A DNA stretch of 64,000 nt from Vespa crabro (Eukaryota > Arthropoda > Insecta > Hymenoptera > Vespidae). Below, piece by piece: positions 1 to 10,301 of the stretch. Under the pieces are notes generated by a model. The model was not told the origin of the DNA and searched no databases. It saw only the letters and a program-made list of their open reading frames with translations. Both the position numbers and the translations under genes were made by a program. Location of the stretch: NCBI RefSeq assembly GCF_910589235.1, contig NC_060974.1, positions 4,647,503 to 4,711,502 of the forward strand. The letters run 5' to 3'. Each line of letters opens with the position of its first letter. Positions within the stretch are counted from its first letter, which is position 1.

Positions 1-790
1 AAAAATAAAAGTCGAAAACTTGTATGTGTCGCGAGTGCGCGAACCTTAGGGGATACGTATGTGCGCGTGTGTTTCCCATGTATGTGTGTGTATGATCATG
101 AGCGAAAATTTAAGCCAGAAAAAGCACGAGAGTAAAACACAAGGGGCCGTGTTTGGGGGCGGAATGGAATGGATGAATTTACATGTACAGCTCTAAAAAA
201 AGAAGAAAAAAAAAAAAAAGAAAAAAAAGGAAAAAAGAAGAAGAAAAAATATCCTAAAAGTAATCCACCCCCAGAGTCCCGTACCACCCCACCACCGGCC
301 GCCCCTCAGTCATAGCAAGTTATGAACCGCGGGCCGGCAGGTCTGAGTATAATTTTTTGTACTGTGTAAATGTAAGAACATACGTTTGAATAAGAAAAAT
401 GTTTATATTATGAAAGATCTTGTCTTTTATTGTTTATAAACATTTCTACTATTTCTTTTCTATGTACGAGCGCATTCTCATATGCACATCGGTTATATGT
501 CAGGATGGTATAAAAGAAAATTATGTCCATTTGTTTTTAAATCGATTTTAAATGAAACGATATAATATAAATATATATTTTCTTTTATCGATGTGGTTTA
601 GTTAGATCTTTCAAATTATAATAACGAATTAATAATATTGGATCAATTGACGATTTTTGAATTGTTTTAAATGGCTCCTCTTTCATTCAGCAACATTTTT
701 CTGATTACTTTCTAAAAGCTATATTTAGTTTATAAAACCTATTAGTTGAAAGTTGAATTAACAGTTTAATATGATATTTTGCTGTTTCAG
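1..790. other. Non-coding flank or intron upstream of a possible terminal exon
   Basis: I see no coding exon here. Bases 1-350 are relatively CpG-rich, followed by AT-rich sequence with AATAAG/TTTATT-type signals around 390-430, which would fit the 3' UTR of an upstream gene. The stretch ends in a good polypyrimidine-AG acceptor (gctgtttcag at 781-790), so part of it may be the last intron of a plus-strand gene that begins left of the window. A short minus-strand open frame at 96-287 is poly-Phe low complexity and is not taken as a gene. Confidence 0.4.
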
Positions 791-846
791 TTGATCAAGT
801 TAGCAAATATGACGATGAAGAAGTAGATCAAGTATTTGAAACTTGA
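791..846 (+). CDS. Possible terminal coding exon of an unidentified gene (partial)
   Basis: Directly after a strong 3' splice site, one frame reads xDQVSKYDDEEVDQVFET and stops at TGA (844-846). The first two bases complete a codon from an upstream exon that is not in the window. The peptide is a short acidic C-terminus (YDDEEVDQ), which is a common way for a eukaryotic protein to end, and the other two frames stop at once or within 12 codons. I do not recognise the protein family. If real, the gene lies upstream on the plus strand, about 440 bases before BOLA1. The evidence is only an acceptor plus an 18-codon frame, so it could be chance. Confidence 0.3.
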
Positions 847-1283
847 AATGTTTAAAATTTCAAATCTCAAAATGGTCGCTGATCTTTTTTTTTTTTTTTA
901 GATTAATTCGTCGGTATGCGTTTCTCAATAGTGACTTTTCAGAGGGCACCACTGATGTGTATGTGTTTTATATCGAATTTTATATGTCACAATTCTACGA
1001 AAAAAAATTACAATTCGACCTAAGTTCGCGTTTGTTACACTACATTCTGTAATTATTTAAATCCGTAGTGATACAACGTCACGTTACACAAATGAATATA
1101 AAAATTTGCAATTTTACAATTAGTCGAAGTGAGTCGGTTATTATACCATAATCATTTTCAAAAGTCCTGAGTAAAATAATTTACGTAGATTATAAACGTC
1201 TATATAAGGAAAAAAAAATATTATATGTTTATTAGATATTTTGGATTCTAGATAATATATTTAAAAACGTATTATTGCAAAAG
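847..1283. other. AT-rich spacer upstream of BOLA1
   Basis: This holds no recognisable coding sequence. It probably contains the 3' UTR of the 791-846 exon, if that is real, and the BOLA1 promoter and 5' UTR. There is a T14 run at 887-900. A possible open frame at 843-1052 has no codon-like character or recognisable motif. Confidence 0.4.
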
Positions 1284-1812
1284 ATGAATAATATGACACA
1301 AACGAAACCTATAGAATCATCGATAAGAAAGAAACTAAAAGAATCATTCGATCCGTATTTCATTGATGTTATCAATGAATCTTATATGCACAATGTACCT
1401 AAGGGATCAGAAACTCATTTTAAAGTAGTAGTTGTTTCTGAACAGTTCGATGATAAACCTCTGATTATGGTAAGAATATTACATTATATATTACAATAAA
1501 AATAATATACTTATGTTGATAAAATGTATTGATCTAAAGCAAATTTATTAACACATTACCATTCAAAGGCATAAAAATATGATTTCTTTTGTTGACTGCT
1601 TATAAAATGCCAAAGACAATAATATAAATCTGGATGGTAATGTGTTAAGAGTAATTCTTATATCATTCAATCAATCTTCTTTATTATAAATTAATAGTAA
1701 TATTACAATAAATTTCTCCTCTTATTTAGCGTCATCGTATGGTACACGATTTATTAAAAGTTGAGTTACATGACATACACGCACTTTCCATCGTAGTAAG
1801 TTTTCATTATTA

Positions 1813-1845
<33 letters not shown>

Positions 1846-1986
1846 TTTTTAATGTTGAGCAATTATTGATTTCATGTAAATAATATTAAAATATTTTTGT
1901 AAAAGGCAAAGACACCTGAACAATGGGAAAAAAGTAATAAAACATTTACGCCCAGCCCTGCATGCAGAGGAGGTTTCGGAAAATGA
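1284..1986 (+). CDS. BOLA1: BolA-like protein 1 (BOLA1), three exons
   Basis: Exons 1284-1469, 1730-1795 and 1906-1986, all with GT..AG introns in phase 0, join to 333 nt (110 aa). BolA proteins bind monothiol glutaredoxin and a shared [2Fe-2S] cluster; BOLA1 acts in mitochondria in thiol/Fe-S homeostasis. The class II KH-like BolA fold is clear: SSIRKKLKESF at about residues 10-22, the ETHFKVVVVS strand, then RHRMVHDLL across the exon 1/2 junction, and IHALSIVAKTPEQW across exon 2/3. The HALSIxAxTPxQW ending separates BOLA1 from BOLA2 and BOLA3. I start at ATG 1284; an in-frame TTG at 1275 lies just upstream but is not needed. A second ATG follows at codon 4. No long presequence is visible. 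AATAAA signals at 2045-2050 and 2055-2060 fit the 3' end. Intron 1 contains a 101-bp inverted-repeat element. Confidence 0.93.
1548..1648. mobile_element. 101-bp inverted-repeat MITE-like element with TTAA ends in BOLA1 intron 1
   Basis: TTAACACATTACCAT at 1548-1562 is matched perfectly in reverse complement at 1634-1648 (ATGGTAATGTGTTAA), giving 15-bp terminal inverted repeats that include TTAA at both outer ends. A weaker inner pairing, AAGGCAT with ATGCC, lengthens the hairpin. There is no coding capacity. TTAA-flanked short elements are typical of piggyBac-family MITEs, which duplicate TTAA on insertion; the family assignment is inferred from the ends alone. Confidence 0.6.
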
Positions 1987-2044
1987 TATGTATCAGTACA
2001 TAAAGATTGTATATAAATATTGATATGAACGTTGAAATATACTG

Positions 2045-2109
2045 AATAAAATTTAATAAAATAATTTAATTGTTTAAAAACAGATAATTAAAAATTAAAA
2101 TATTTTATT
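2045..2109. promoter_or_regulatory. Shared poly(A) signal region between convergent BOLA1 and ash2
   Basis: The two stop codons are separated by only 127 bp. On the plus strand AATAAA occurs at 2045-2050 and 2055-2060 for BOLA1. On the minus strand AATAAA is read from 2109 to 2104, only a few bases past the ash2 stop, with ATTAAA variants further on (plus-strand TTTAAT near 2051-2056). Both 3' ends must lie in or beyond this AT-rich block, so the transcripts probably abut or overlap. Confidence 0.5.
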
Positions 2110-2113
2110 AATG

Positions 2114-5091
2114 TCACAAGGAAAACGTGTCTAATCTTAATCTTCCTTCATTCTCAGTTAGGTAGAGTATATCTGCCATAGACTGTTCTGCAATTGCTTC
2201 TTCCGCTTTATCATGCATCTGTAAAGTGCATACACACGCACACACGCACACATGCTTATTACAATTGGTAATATAATTTAAATATTGTAAACATCGACGT
2301 ATTTATTGTAATAATACTTACACCTCGGAAAGCAGTATCGGTAGGAGGACACTTAAAATTGGGTCCAAAATTTACAGAAACAGTTGCACTTTTATGTATT
2401 GAGACAGTAGGAAAATATGCTCCTCTATTGATATCTATAAAAGCTTCACCTTGATTGATACCATTTCTATAATATACGATTTTACTCCCTGGTAGAGATT
2501 TTAAGGCTTTTAATGCTTCCGGTACTTGATCCTTCTCCTCGTAATAAAGGTGACTCTTGAATTTTACTAAAGGCTAAATTACAGATATCTGTGATTACTT
2601 GAAACGTACGTGAAATGTATTAATCTAAAATTAATTAATTAATCTATTATTTACTCTATCTTTATATGTATTTGGAATATGTGACGCATCATATGTATCA
2701 GGTAAAGATATAAGAAATCCTAATGTATCTCCTTCCCCATAACCATTGCTATAATGTTTTCCTCTACTTTCATGAAATCGTGTACCTTTCCTGCAAGATA
2801 GAATTAAAAACAAATTTTATTATGGAAAAAAAGGAAGAAAATAATAAAAATGTACAAGCATGTTTTCCAATGTACATTTTCTTCATATATTATAGAATAT
2901 TTTATTTAAAAGAAGAAACTCTCTTATACGTACCTAGACCTCCAAGAATATCCAAATTTGTCATAGCCTAATGGTGCTTGTAGATTCGCATATTCTTGCG
3001 CCCAACCAAGCCTAGTAGCAGATCCTTCAGGCATTTCTTCGATAGTAGCTTCCCAGTACCAAGTCCCTTTACTTACACCTAAATTAGACTTACATTAAAA
3101 ACATCATGTATTTATGATAATTATACATTTTTACTAAATTGCTCAATTGCTTTATTTAAAATTTCATAATGTCTGCGTTTAATGTCGTTATCGTAAAATC
3201 ACAAAACATTGAAGAAAATCTTTGATTTATAACAAATATTTAACACATACTATGTGTGGCTCTGACCATGCAATATCCTTTTTCACCGGTGACTGCTAAT
3301 CTGTCTTCTGAAACTCTTAATTGTGGGGCACGATCATGTAAAGCAAGTAATACTGCACTTGGACTTAGAGGCCTATATAACCAACCGGGAATAGGTTTTC
3401 CTGCCCAATCACTACTTTCATCAAACTCCTATAACATCGAATGATAGTGATGATTATTATACGTATTCGCATTTACTCACCCATTCTTCTTCAAGAATTT
3501 TTAAACAAGATAGATTTTATCTACTTGTCTGAAAGGTGCATGAGGATCTGGTTCTGCAAGTATATATCTGTATCCATCTTTGTTAAAAGGATGCTCAAGA
3601 GGATAACCATGTGCAGGCAATTTAGGTGCTGTCATATCTGAACTTCTTCCTTTTTTTCCAGGACCTGTGCCTGCCCCTTCTCCAGGAAGTTTGCGTTTTG
3701 CATTACGACCACGAAGTCCTCCGCTTAATGGCACTTGATATTCCATGATAATAGAAAGAATTATTAAGCTGAATGTGTTACAGTATTAATATATTCTAGA
3801 TCATTGTGTCATATAATAAAAATTTGTTTGGTATTATGCTTAAACTGTTAAATTATTGATTTAATATGTTTGTTTTAGTATACATGCAATAATTAAAATC
3901 TTTTTTAAAAGAAACGATATTTTTTTTCAAAAAGTCAAATAATTTAAATAAATTTATTGTGAGTATTAGACTATTTGATCTGCACATTACTCTTATTAAT
4001 AGCTTGTTATGTGATATTGTGGTAGTGATTTCTTTGATAAGATAAGATATACGTATATACGTATACTAATAATCAGGTTTAGCAATGTATCTCACTTAAA
4101 AAATGAAGACAGAGTAAAGGTTTGATTATTATTATATTATTTATATAATAAAGAATATAGTCAGTTCTTTTGTACTTTTAATATTAAAGAAATGTATTAT
4201 AGGGTGGATAATATTATAATTTGCTTACCAACATGTTGCACACCCATTTCTGTAACTTTCAAATGGCCTCCCTTGATCATTGCTTCATAATTAGGCTTAA
4301 TTAATACAAGATCTGGACTTGCAAGTCCAAACAACTGGCCTTCTGCATTATTTTCATCCATAGTAAATAATGTACCAACATCTTTCAATAATGCTCTGTG
4401 TATCTGAAATTACAATTCAGTACTTCAGATCAAAATAGTAGATCTTATATCTATGGAATCTGCAAAGTGTCAATTAACTTTTCTTTTTCATTTTTATCAA
4501 TTAAATCTAACAATAGGGATATTTGTAAGTTTTATTTCCAATAATACATAAAGAATTTTACAAATTGAAAATGAAAGAACGTAAAAAAAATTTTAATGAT
4601 ACGTACAATCAAAAATGTTTTATTCGTTATTGTTCTATGTAGAAATAAAACAATTTATTATTATTACAATAAGAAAGGAACTGAACTTTTATGTAATACC
4701 GTACGAAAATATGATAGAAGAAATAAAATAATAATAATCAAATCTCAGAAAGACAAGTTATTAAATGAAAAAGTTTTATTTGATAAACTAACTTACTGTA
4801 GCATGCCAAGACTGTGTAACTCTGCGAGGCATTGTTGTCATGCTTTCCCAATGACATTCGATAAAAGGTATTATATCTTTATCCTTATGAAATAATGTTC
4901 TTTGTTCACTTTCTTTTTGGCAAATTTGTAATAAATTAGCTATTGCAGTAACACACATTTGCGGAAAAGCTTTAAGAAAAAACATGACATTTAATTCAAA
5001 ATTTATTGCCTACCTTAAGAGAAATCTTTCTTTCTTCCAAAAGATATCATTTCTTTTCATCATTATTATTATTAATAATTCATTTTGTAAT

Positions 5092-5130
<39 letters not shown>

Positions 5131-5824
5131 TATGTATATATATGTATACACATATATATATATGTATATATATACAGACTTACGAGCTTGATTTTTTTTA
5201 AAACTTTCTAATCCAGTCGGTGAGCAATTTTTACACATAAATATGTAGTTCATCATGAAAGGCACTAACTTGCCCAACTGATATCCAATACAAGATTCGT
5301 GAAACCACCTTGAACAACTAGCACATAACAATTCTGCTATGTTCAGATTTCTTTCTTTTCCACTATAAAGAAAAAAAAGAAAATATTAATATACCTAATA
5401 CTTATTGTACTTTAACTTGTATCGCATCTAGATTACCAATAACAATTTCCTGATTCATTATTATTACTACGATTGTTGAGTTTATCATTTTGATCTGTTT
5501 GTTTGGACTTTTGTCTGTTCTTGTCATCAGGTTTTACTTTCATTTTTTCTTCTACGGAAACAGCTTGTGCATTTTCTACCTTATCGCTGTAAAATATAAT
5601 TTGATTATTAAGCAATAAATATTTATATTTGCATTTTAAATATAGAATAAATATCGTTTGGCGGGAAAAATAAAGTTGATATTATACCTTAACCTGTGAA
5701 AATAAAAGCTATAATAAATTTAACTAATTCAACGAAACTAGCAATTATAATAATTAACGTGGATATATAGATTTATAATTTTCAATTATAAATAAAATTA
5801 CCTTTCTACTTTTTCCTCTGCCAT
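2114..5824 (-). CDS. ash2: Ash2, COMPASS/MLL complex core subunit, 11 exons
   Basis: Exons in transcript order: 5824-5802, 5586-5437, 5362-5184, 4969-4797, 4403-4229, 3733-3525, 3428-3251, 3078-2934, 2790-2655, 2573-2322, 2218-2114. They sum to 1725 nt (574 aa) with every phase closing. Ash2 is a core subunit of SET1/MLL histone H3K4 methyltransferases in the nucleus. An N-terminal PHD-type finger carries eight ligands: C56, C58, C71, C74, H79, C82, C101 and C104. A winged-helix-like region follows (QMCVTAIANLL, then WESMTTMPRRVTQSWHAT), then a basic linker (GRNAKRK), then the SPRY domain from about residue 304 (DWAGKPIPGW, KGTWYWEATI, NGYGEGDTLGF, YYRNGINQGEAF), and a C-terminal helix AEQSMADILY that matches the DPY30-binding SDI motif. 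The acceptor at 3735-3734 splits a Val codon (QHV|PLSGG). Intron sequence at 5095-5176 holds a (TA)n microsatellite. The gene is divergent from TFB2M and convergent with BOLA1. Confidence 0.95.
5090..5176. repeat. (TA)n/(TATG)n microsatellite in ash2 intron
   Basis: This is a nearly uninterrupted TA alternation with scattered TATG and TACA units. It ends about 8 bases from the donor of the ash2 PHD exon (exon end at 5184), so the intron starts almost directly with the repeat when read on the minus strand. Confidence 0.9.
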
Positions 5825-7110
5825 TATTTTTACACTTAAAGTTTATCTTTTTTATAGGTAAAGAAATGAACTTGAACAATTATTGAAAATTCTTTCGCAG
5901 ATTGAGGATGATACTTTTTTATTCTCCAATTTTCTTGTACTTTCTCTATTATATAAATTTATATAGAATCTATTGTCAAAAAGAGATTAAACTCAGAGCA
6001 ACAATAAATGACATTTTGTAAGAGATTTTCTATCATGTGTTTACGATGCGACTGCGCATTCGTAGATCAGTAAATAATTTTTTAGAGCTCGAAAATCTAC
6101 GCTGATCGACGCGCCACCTAGTCGATATATTTCGAAAATTTTGTCATGTTTGAAAGTTTATCAATATCATATAGATAGATTATTTATTTACTGAACTTTT
6201 CAACTTATAGGATAATCTTAGTACTTGCAATATATTGAAATCTAATTGTAAATCACGCAACGCAAGTAGAATGTATTTTCTATAGTATTTTCAAAATCCT
6301 TTCAATCTAATTAAACACTAAAGTTATTAGGACTTTACATTGTCAATAATACTTCAACAGGCAAATAGATAAGATATAGTTAAATTCAAAGATAATTTCT
6401 TTAAATTCGCAAATTTATATACTAATTATCATATAAGGGAAATATTACAATACAAGCTTGTGCACCGATACACCGACACATGGCATTCGTAGTTCATATT
6501 TTGTCCATACCTGTCGCTGAAGTCACATACGCTTTGAACAAAAGCCAGTGAACAGCCATAACTCTGTTTGACCAAGAATATTCGTTCCACGAATAGAAAT
6601 CCTTGACCAAGTTGTAATGATTGTCGTTTGGTGTTGTCACCTTTTAATTTTCGAATGATTATCTATGAGTAAGAGAATATCAATGATTTCCATAGTCGAA
6701 GAAAATATTGTTGACATCTATCGTCATGTAACAACATGGACAATTTGTTGAATGTGATTACTTTTTGTTCTTTTTAGAAAAAAAAAAAAAAGAAAAAAAA
6801 AGCAAAAAGAACTTAATTTAATAAAAATTTGTATTTGTCATATATGTATATATCTATATATCATAATTAATACATATTTAGAAAATTTAAGTAAACATAA
6901 TAATGAAATTTAAATTATATCTATTAAATAATTATATCAATTCATTAAATATAACTGATCATGATGGTTTTATAGGATTTATATTAAATGATATTTATGA
7001 AAATCTTACAAATAATTTTTTTAAACATAAGATCGTATAGTTGTGTATAATACAATAAGTTCGCTTAAATTTGCTAGTACTGAAACGTAGAATAAGAAAA
7101 AAGTACCACG
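5825..7110. promoter_or_regulatory. Head-to-head intergenic region of ash2 and TFB2M, putative bidirectional promoter
   Basis: This 1.29-kb gap separates two genes transcribed away from each other, so it must contain both promoters and 5' UTRs. I found no coding exon. A less AT-rich patch near 6040-6130 contains CTGCGCATTCG (about 6052-6062), which resembles half of the palindromic NRF-1 site YGCGCAYGCGCR. A second mixed-composition patch lies at 6460-6660. Just before TFB2M the sequence becomes very AT-rich, with an A-tract at 6777-6805. Confidence 0.5.
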
Positions 7111-8635
7111 ATGAATGTTAATTTTATGAGTTTATTAATTAAGCATATAGAAAAAGATAAATTACGTTATTTTACCTTGTTTTTGACGCATAGAAAATTT
7201 TGCTTAAGCATGAATTTCTTACATCCACGAAGTATCAGTCAAGAAACGACCGAAGAAATAGATCTTAAAACAAATGATAATAAGGTAAAAATAGATAATA
7301 AGAAAACAGCATCAATGAAATTGATGAAAACTATGAAAAGTGAATATAAAGATTTGAATATAAAAAATTATGTAAACCTTATAAATCCACAATATATTAA
7401 AGTTTGCCCAAAAAGTTATTTGGGTTATACTAATAATATATCGGATATATCTTATTTAATCTCAGAGAATGGCGCTAAAAAGTTTGTCGATTTGATAATC
7501 GATGATCTTTCAAAAAATATGACCTTTGTAGCTGAAGCTAATCCTGGAACAGGTATATTAACAAAAGAATTATTAGAAGCTGGTGTTAGAATTATACGGA
7601 CATATGAACCAAACGAATCTTTTTATCCTCTATTACGTAAATTACAAAAGAAATATCCTAACAGAATTGAAATAAGAAAGGCAAATATATTAAAAATGAG
7701 CAAACTATATTTCATGGATCAACAGGATAATAACGAAAGAATAAATGAAGTATTAAAAGATGTCCCATATATACATTGGGAAAATGAATCATGTATGCAA
7801 GTAATAGGAGCAATAATAGATCATAAGTTCTTGAAACATCTAATATGGTCCGTGGTATTTCGTACTAGCTTTATGTTACAAGGAAGAACATCCTTTTATC
7901 TGGCAATAGCACCCTCGTTATGGAATGTAATTATACCAGATTATTAAAGTATTCAATATGTAACATTTAATAATTATCTAATAATTGATATATTCTTTTT
8001 ATATTTTAGGCAATAAGTAATCCTCAAAGTAAAGCCGTCTTTTATTTTCTTTATATTATCTATCAAACGTTATTTGATTGTAAATATTTGGGTGATATAG
8101 AAAGATACTTTTATATACCATGGCCAAAAAACTCATTAAAACAAAACAAATTACAAGTTAACGATAATAAGATCTTAAAAGTTGTGAAAATAGAGCCAAA
8201 AGCAGATCTTTTTAAAAATACCACTAAACCAACCCAAATAATATCTTATTGGTATTTTGTAAAATACCATCTTAAATCAAAGGAACAAAGGGTAATACCT
8301 GAATTGGAGTGAGTATAACATTCAGAAATAAAGAGAAAATTTTAGTTAAATATTATTTTATTGTTTCTAACCATATAATCTTTTTGTTATATTTTAGAAA
8401 ATGGATACCAGGATGTGGAATAAGATTAATACAAAAGAACTATAATATATTTACCCGTTTTGTAGATTTAACGCCCGTTGAATTTTTAGATCTTTATGAA
8501 GAGTTCGTATCATGGCCAGAATATGAAAACTCTCTCTTTTTATCCAGTGCATATAGTTACATACACATTGTGAATCGAAACATAGAATTTACCAACACAT
8601 TAAATTTTAAAGGTAAAAAGATTTTTTACAAATGA
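7111..8635 (+). CDS. mtTFB2: Mitochondrial transcription factor B2 (dimethyladenosine transferase 2-like), three exons
   Basis: Exons 7111-7926, 8010-8308 and 8398-8635 join to 1353 nt (450 aa). TFB2M helps mitochondrial RNA polymerase melt promoters and descends from the KsgA/Dim1 rRNA adenine dimethylases. The SAM-binding motif I is recognisable as FVAEANPGTGILTKELLEAG at about residues 139-158, followed by the acidic second strand (RTYEPNESFYPLLRKL). The catalytic N-[LIV]-P-[FY] motif of active dimethylases is not evident, which fits TFB2M rather than TFB1M. FYIPWPK in exon 2 and the C-terminal VDLTPVEFLDLYEEFVSWPEYENS fit the helical C-domain. The N-terminus is basic and Ser/Thr-rich, as expected for a mitochondrial targeting sequence. 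It is about 50 aa longer than human TFB2M. Exon 1 reads open 7 more codons past its donor (GT at 7927), but phase and homology support splicing there. Confidence 0.88.
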
Positions 8636-8704
8636 TTATCATATTTCATGGATTTTCATCATTGTTTATACTACTTTAAATAAATATTAAATATGTCATG
8701 AAAA

Positions 8705-8783
8705 ATGTGCGCGTGCGTGTGCGTGTGCGTGTGCGTGTGCGTGTGCGTGTGCGTGTGTATATATATATATATATATATGTGTG
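8705..8783. repeat. (GCGTGT)n-(TA)n alternating purine-pyrimidine tract
   Basis: Hexamer units of GCGTGT run directly into (AT)n and then GTGTG. All 79 bases alternate purine and pyrimidine without a break, a composition favourable to left-handed Z-DNA. The tract lies about 70 bp beyond the TFB2M stop codon. Confidence 0.9.
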
Positions 8784-9329
8784 ATATAGTACATAATTGT
8801 AAATAAATGTCAGTATATATATAATCCTAGTATATATTAGTACAATTTACAATACCTTTCATCTTTGAAGTTACGGTACAAAGAAATTATACAAAGTTAT
8901 ATAATTACTTATATTAAAATTGAAAATATATATTTTTTTCAAGTATTCATTAATTTATTTTATGCACTTTTAGGATGTAATAAAATATATAGATAAATTA
9001 TATTTATATTTCAATGAAGCTATATTATTTATATACATGTAAAATATAATTAATCATTTTTTTAAGTGAAACTGATACACTTGCTTATTATTCAAAAAAT
9101 ATGAAAATTTTGATAAAATTAAGATAATTTTTTGAACAAATGTTTAATCATTAATATACAAACCTGATATGTATTAATTTTTACATATTCTAAATATAAT
9201 CAATATCAGTAATAAAATTAACGAAACGCTGAATGTCTTAAGTATTAGAAATAATTATTTGTTTTTGTAAATAATCCTAATATTTTAGAAGAAAGTATTG
9301 TGTTCTTAATAATCATAGATTTATATACA

Positions 9330-9330
9330 T

Positions 9331-9366
<36 letters not shown>

Positions 9367-9398
9367 GTATATACATATTATATATATATATATATACA
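9330..9398. repeat. (CA)n-(TA)n compound microsatellite
   Basis: This is an ACAC run followed by ATAT with a short interruption, in the 3' flank of the TMEM179 gene. It is an ordinary compound dinucleotide repeat. Confidence 0.85.
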
Positions 9399-9503
9399 TT
9401 CACAATTTTTCAGCAATACTAGATCCAAGGAAGCCACACGGACTATAGAATTTCTATGAAATAGTATTATAACTTTTTTAAATATTAATTGTTACAAGAA
9501 AGA

Positions 9504-10301
9504 TTAACTGGATTCTTGCTGTTGGCTATTTCCAGTTGCTTCAATTAATTTTTGCCTTTCTCTATACATAGATACTTTCATATTTTCTATTTGATGATAA
9601 CGCAGCAACTTTAACACAGCAAAAACCGATAAACCAACCCAAATCGACAAACTACTCCATGTTCCAAATTGCGCTGCACCCAATTCAATGTGAAAGCCCG
9701 AGGTATCGATATTGTCGGCTTTATCAATATCATTTCCAGCAGCTAATTCGCACGAAGGAAACCTTTTTGTCATACACTGACACCAAGTCATGAAACCTAA
9801 TGTTACGATAATAGCAGCAATCAATGTTATTATCGTGAGAAAAATGCAATTGACAACATCTGCAAATGCTGAAAGAAAAGAGCTGTCTTCGCCACGATAC
9901 ATTAAAACAGAAAGCCTATAAATCTGGAAAGCTGCCATTAAAAATAATACAAGTCCAACGAATATAGTGTAGTTGCAAGAAATTTGTGAGGCCCAATTTA
10001 CTACAAACTGTCCATCGGTTTCTTGCCAAGTTCCCGTTGAAAATAGTAAACAGTGTCCCCTAAAAATAGAGTCCAAAGTAAAACAAAATATCTTCGAGTA
10101 TTGATAACTTCTTTTCTTTGGTATTGACATTTCTTCAGTGATATAATTGGGATTATTCACTCAACAGAATCATTATAAATAGTATATTTACCTAAATTCA
10201 TCTTGATGTAAACTCATGGGTACGATAATACAAAGAGATAAAATAAGCGCCACAACATATCCAGCTATTTGACTGAGAAGCAAAATATTTGTTAGAGCCA
10301 T
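9504..10301 (-). CDS. TMEM179: Transmembrane protein 179 (TMEM179-like), two exons
   Basis: Exons 10301-10192 and 10059-9504 join in phase 2 (TTT AG|G, Phe-Arg) to 666 nt (221 aa). The function of TMEM179 is poorly defined; it is a four-pass membrane protein found mostly in neurons of animals. The family start is visible: MALTNILLLSQIAGY, then FRGHCLLFSTGTW just after the first membrane helix (about residues 5-30). Further helices lie at about 66-90, 98-128 (ending in GFMTWCQCM, the equivalent of the conserved GFxxWC motif) and 167-188 (AAQFGTWSSLSIW). The acidic, cysteine-containing loop between helices 3 and 4 and a short polar C-terminal tail are also family-like. Length is close to the vertebrate protein at about 230 aa. 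The gene is divergent from Atg2. Confidence 0.88.

Larger units (their letters stand above)
8636..9503. other. Convergent intergenic region between TFB2M and TMEM179, with microsatellites
   Basis: Both flanking genes end here. It holds a long alternating purine-pyrimidine tract at 8705-8783 and a (CA)n/(TA)n tract at about 9330-9398. The rest is featureless AT-rich sequence, probably the two 3' UTRs. I see no coding exon. Confidence 0.6.

Noticed and set aside
1275..1283. TTG at 1275 as the BOLA1 start
   Set aside because: A proper ATG follows three codons later, and nuclear genes rarely start at TTG.
3501..3746. ATG at 3746-3744 as the ash2 start codon
   Set aside because: Upstream exons with PHD and winged-helix sequence join in phase to this exon at the 3735-3734 acceptor, so the main product starts at 5824. 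Kept only as a possible alternative isoform.
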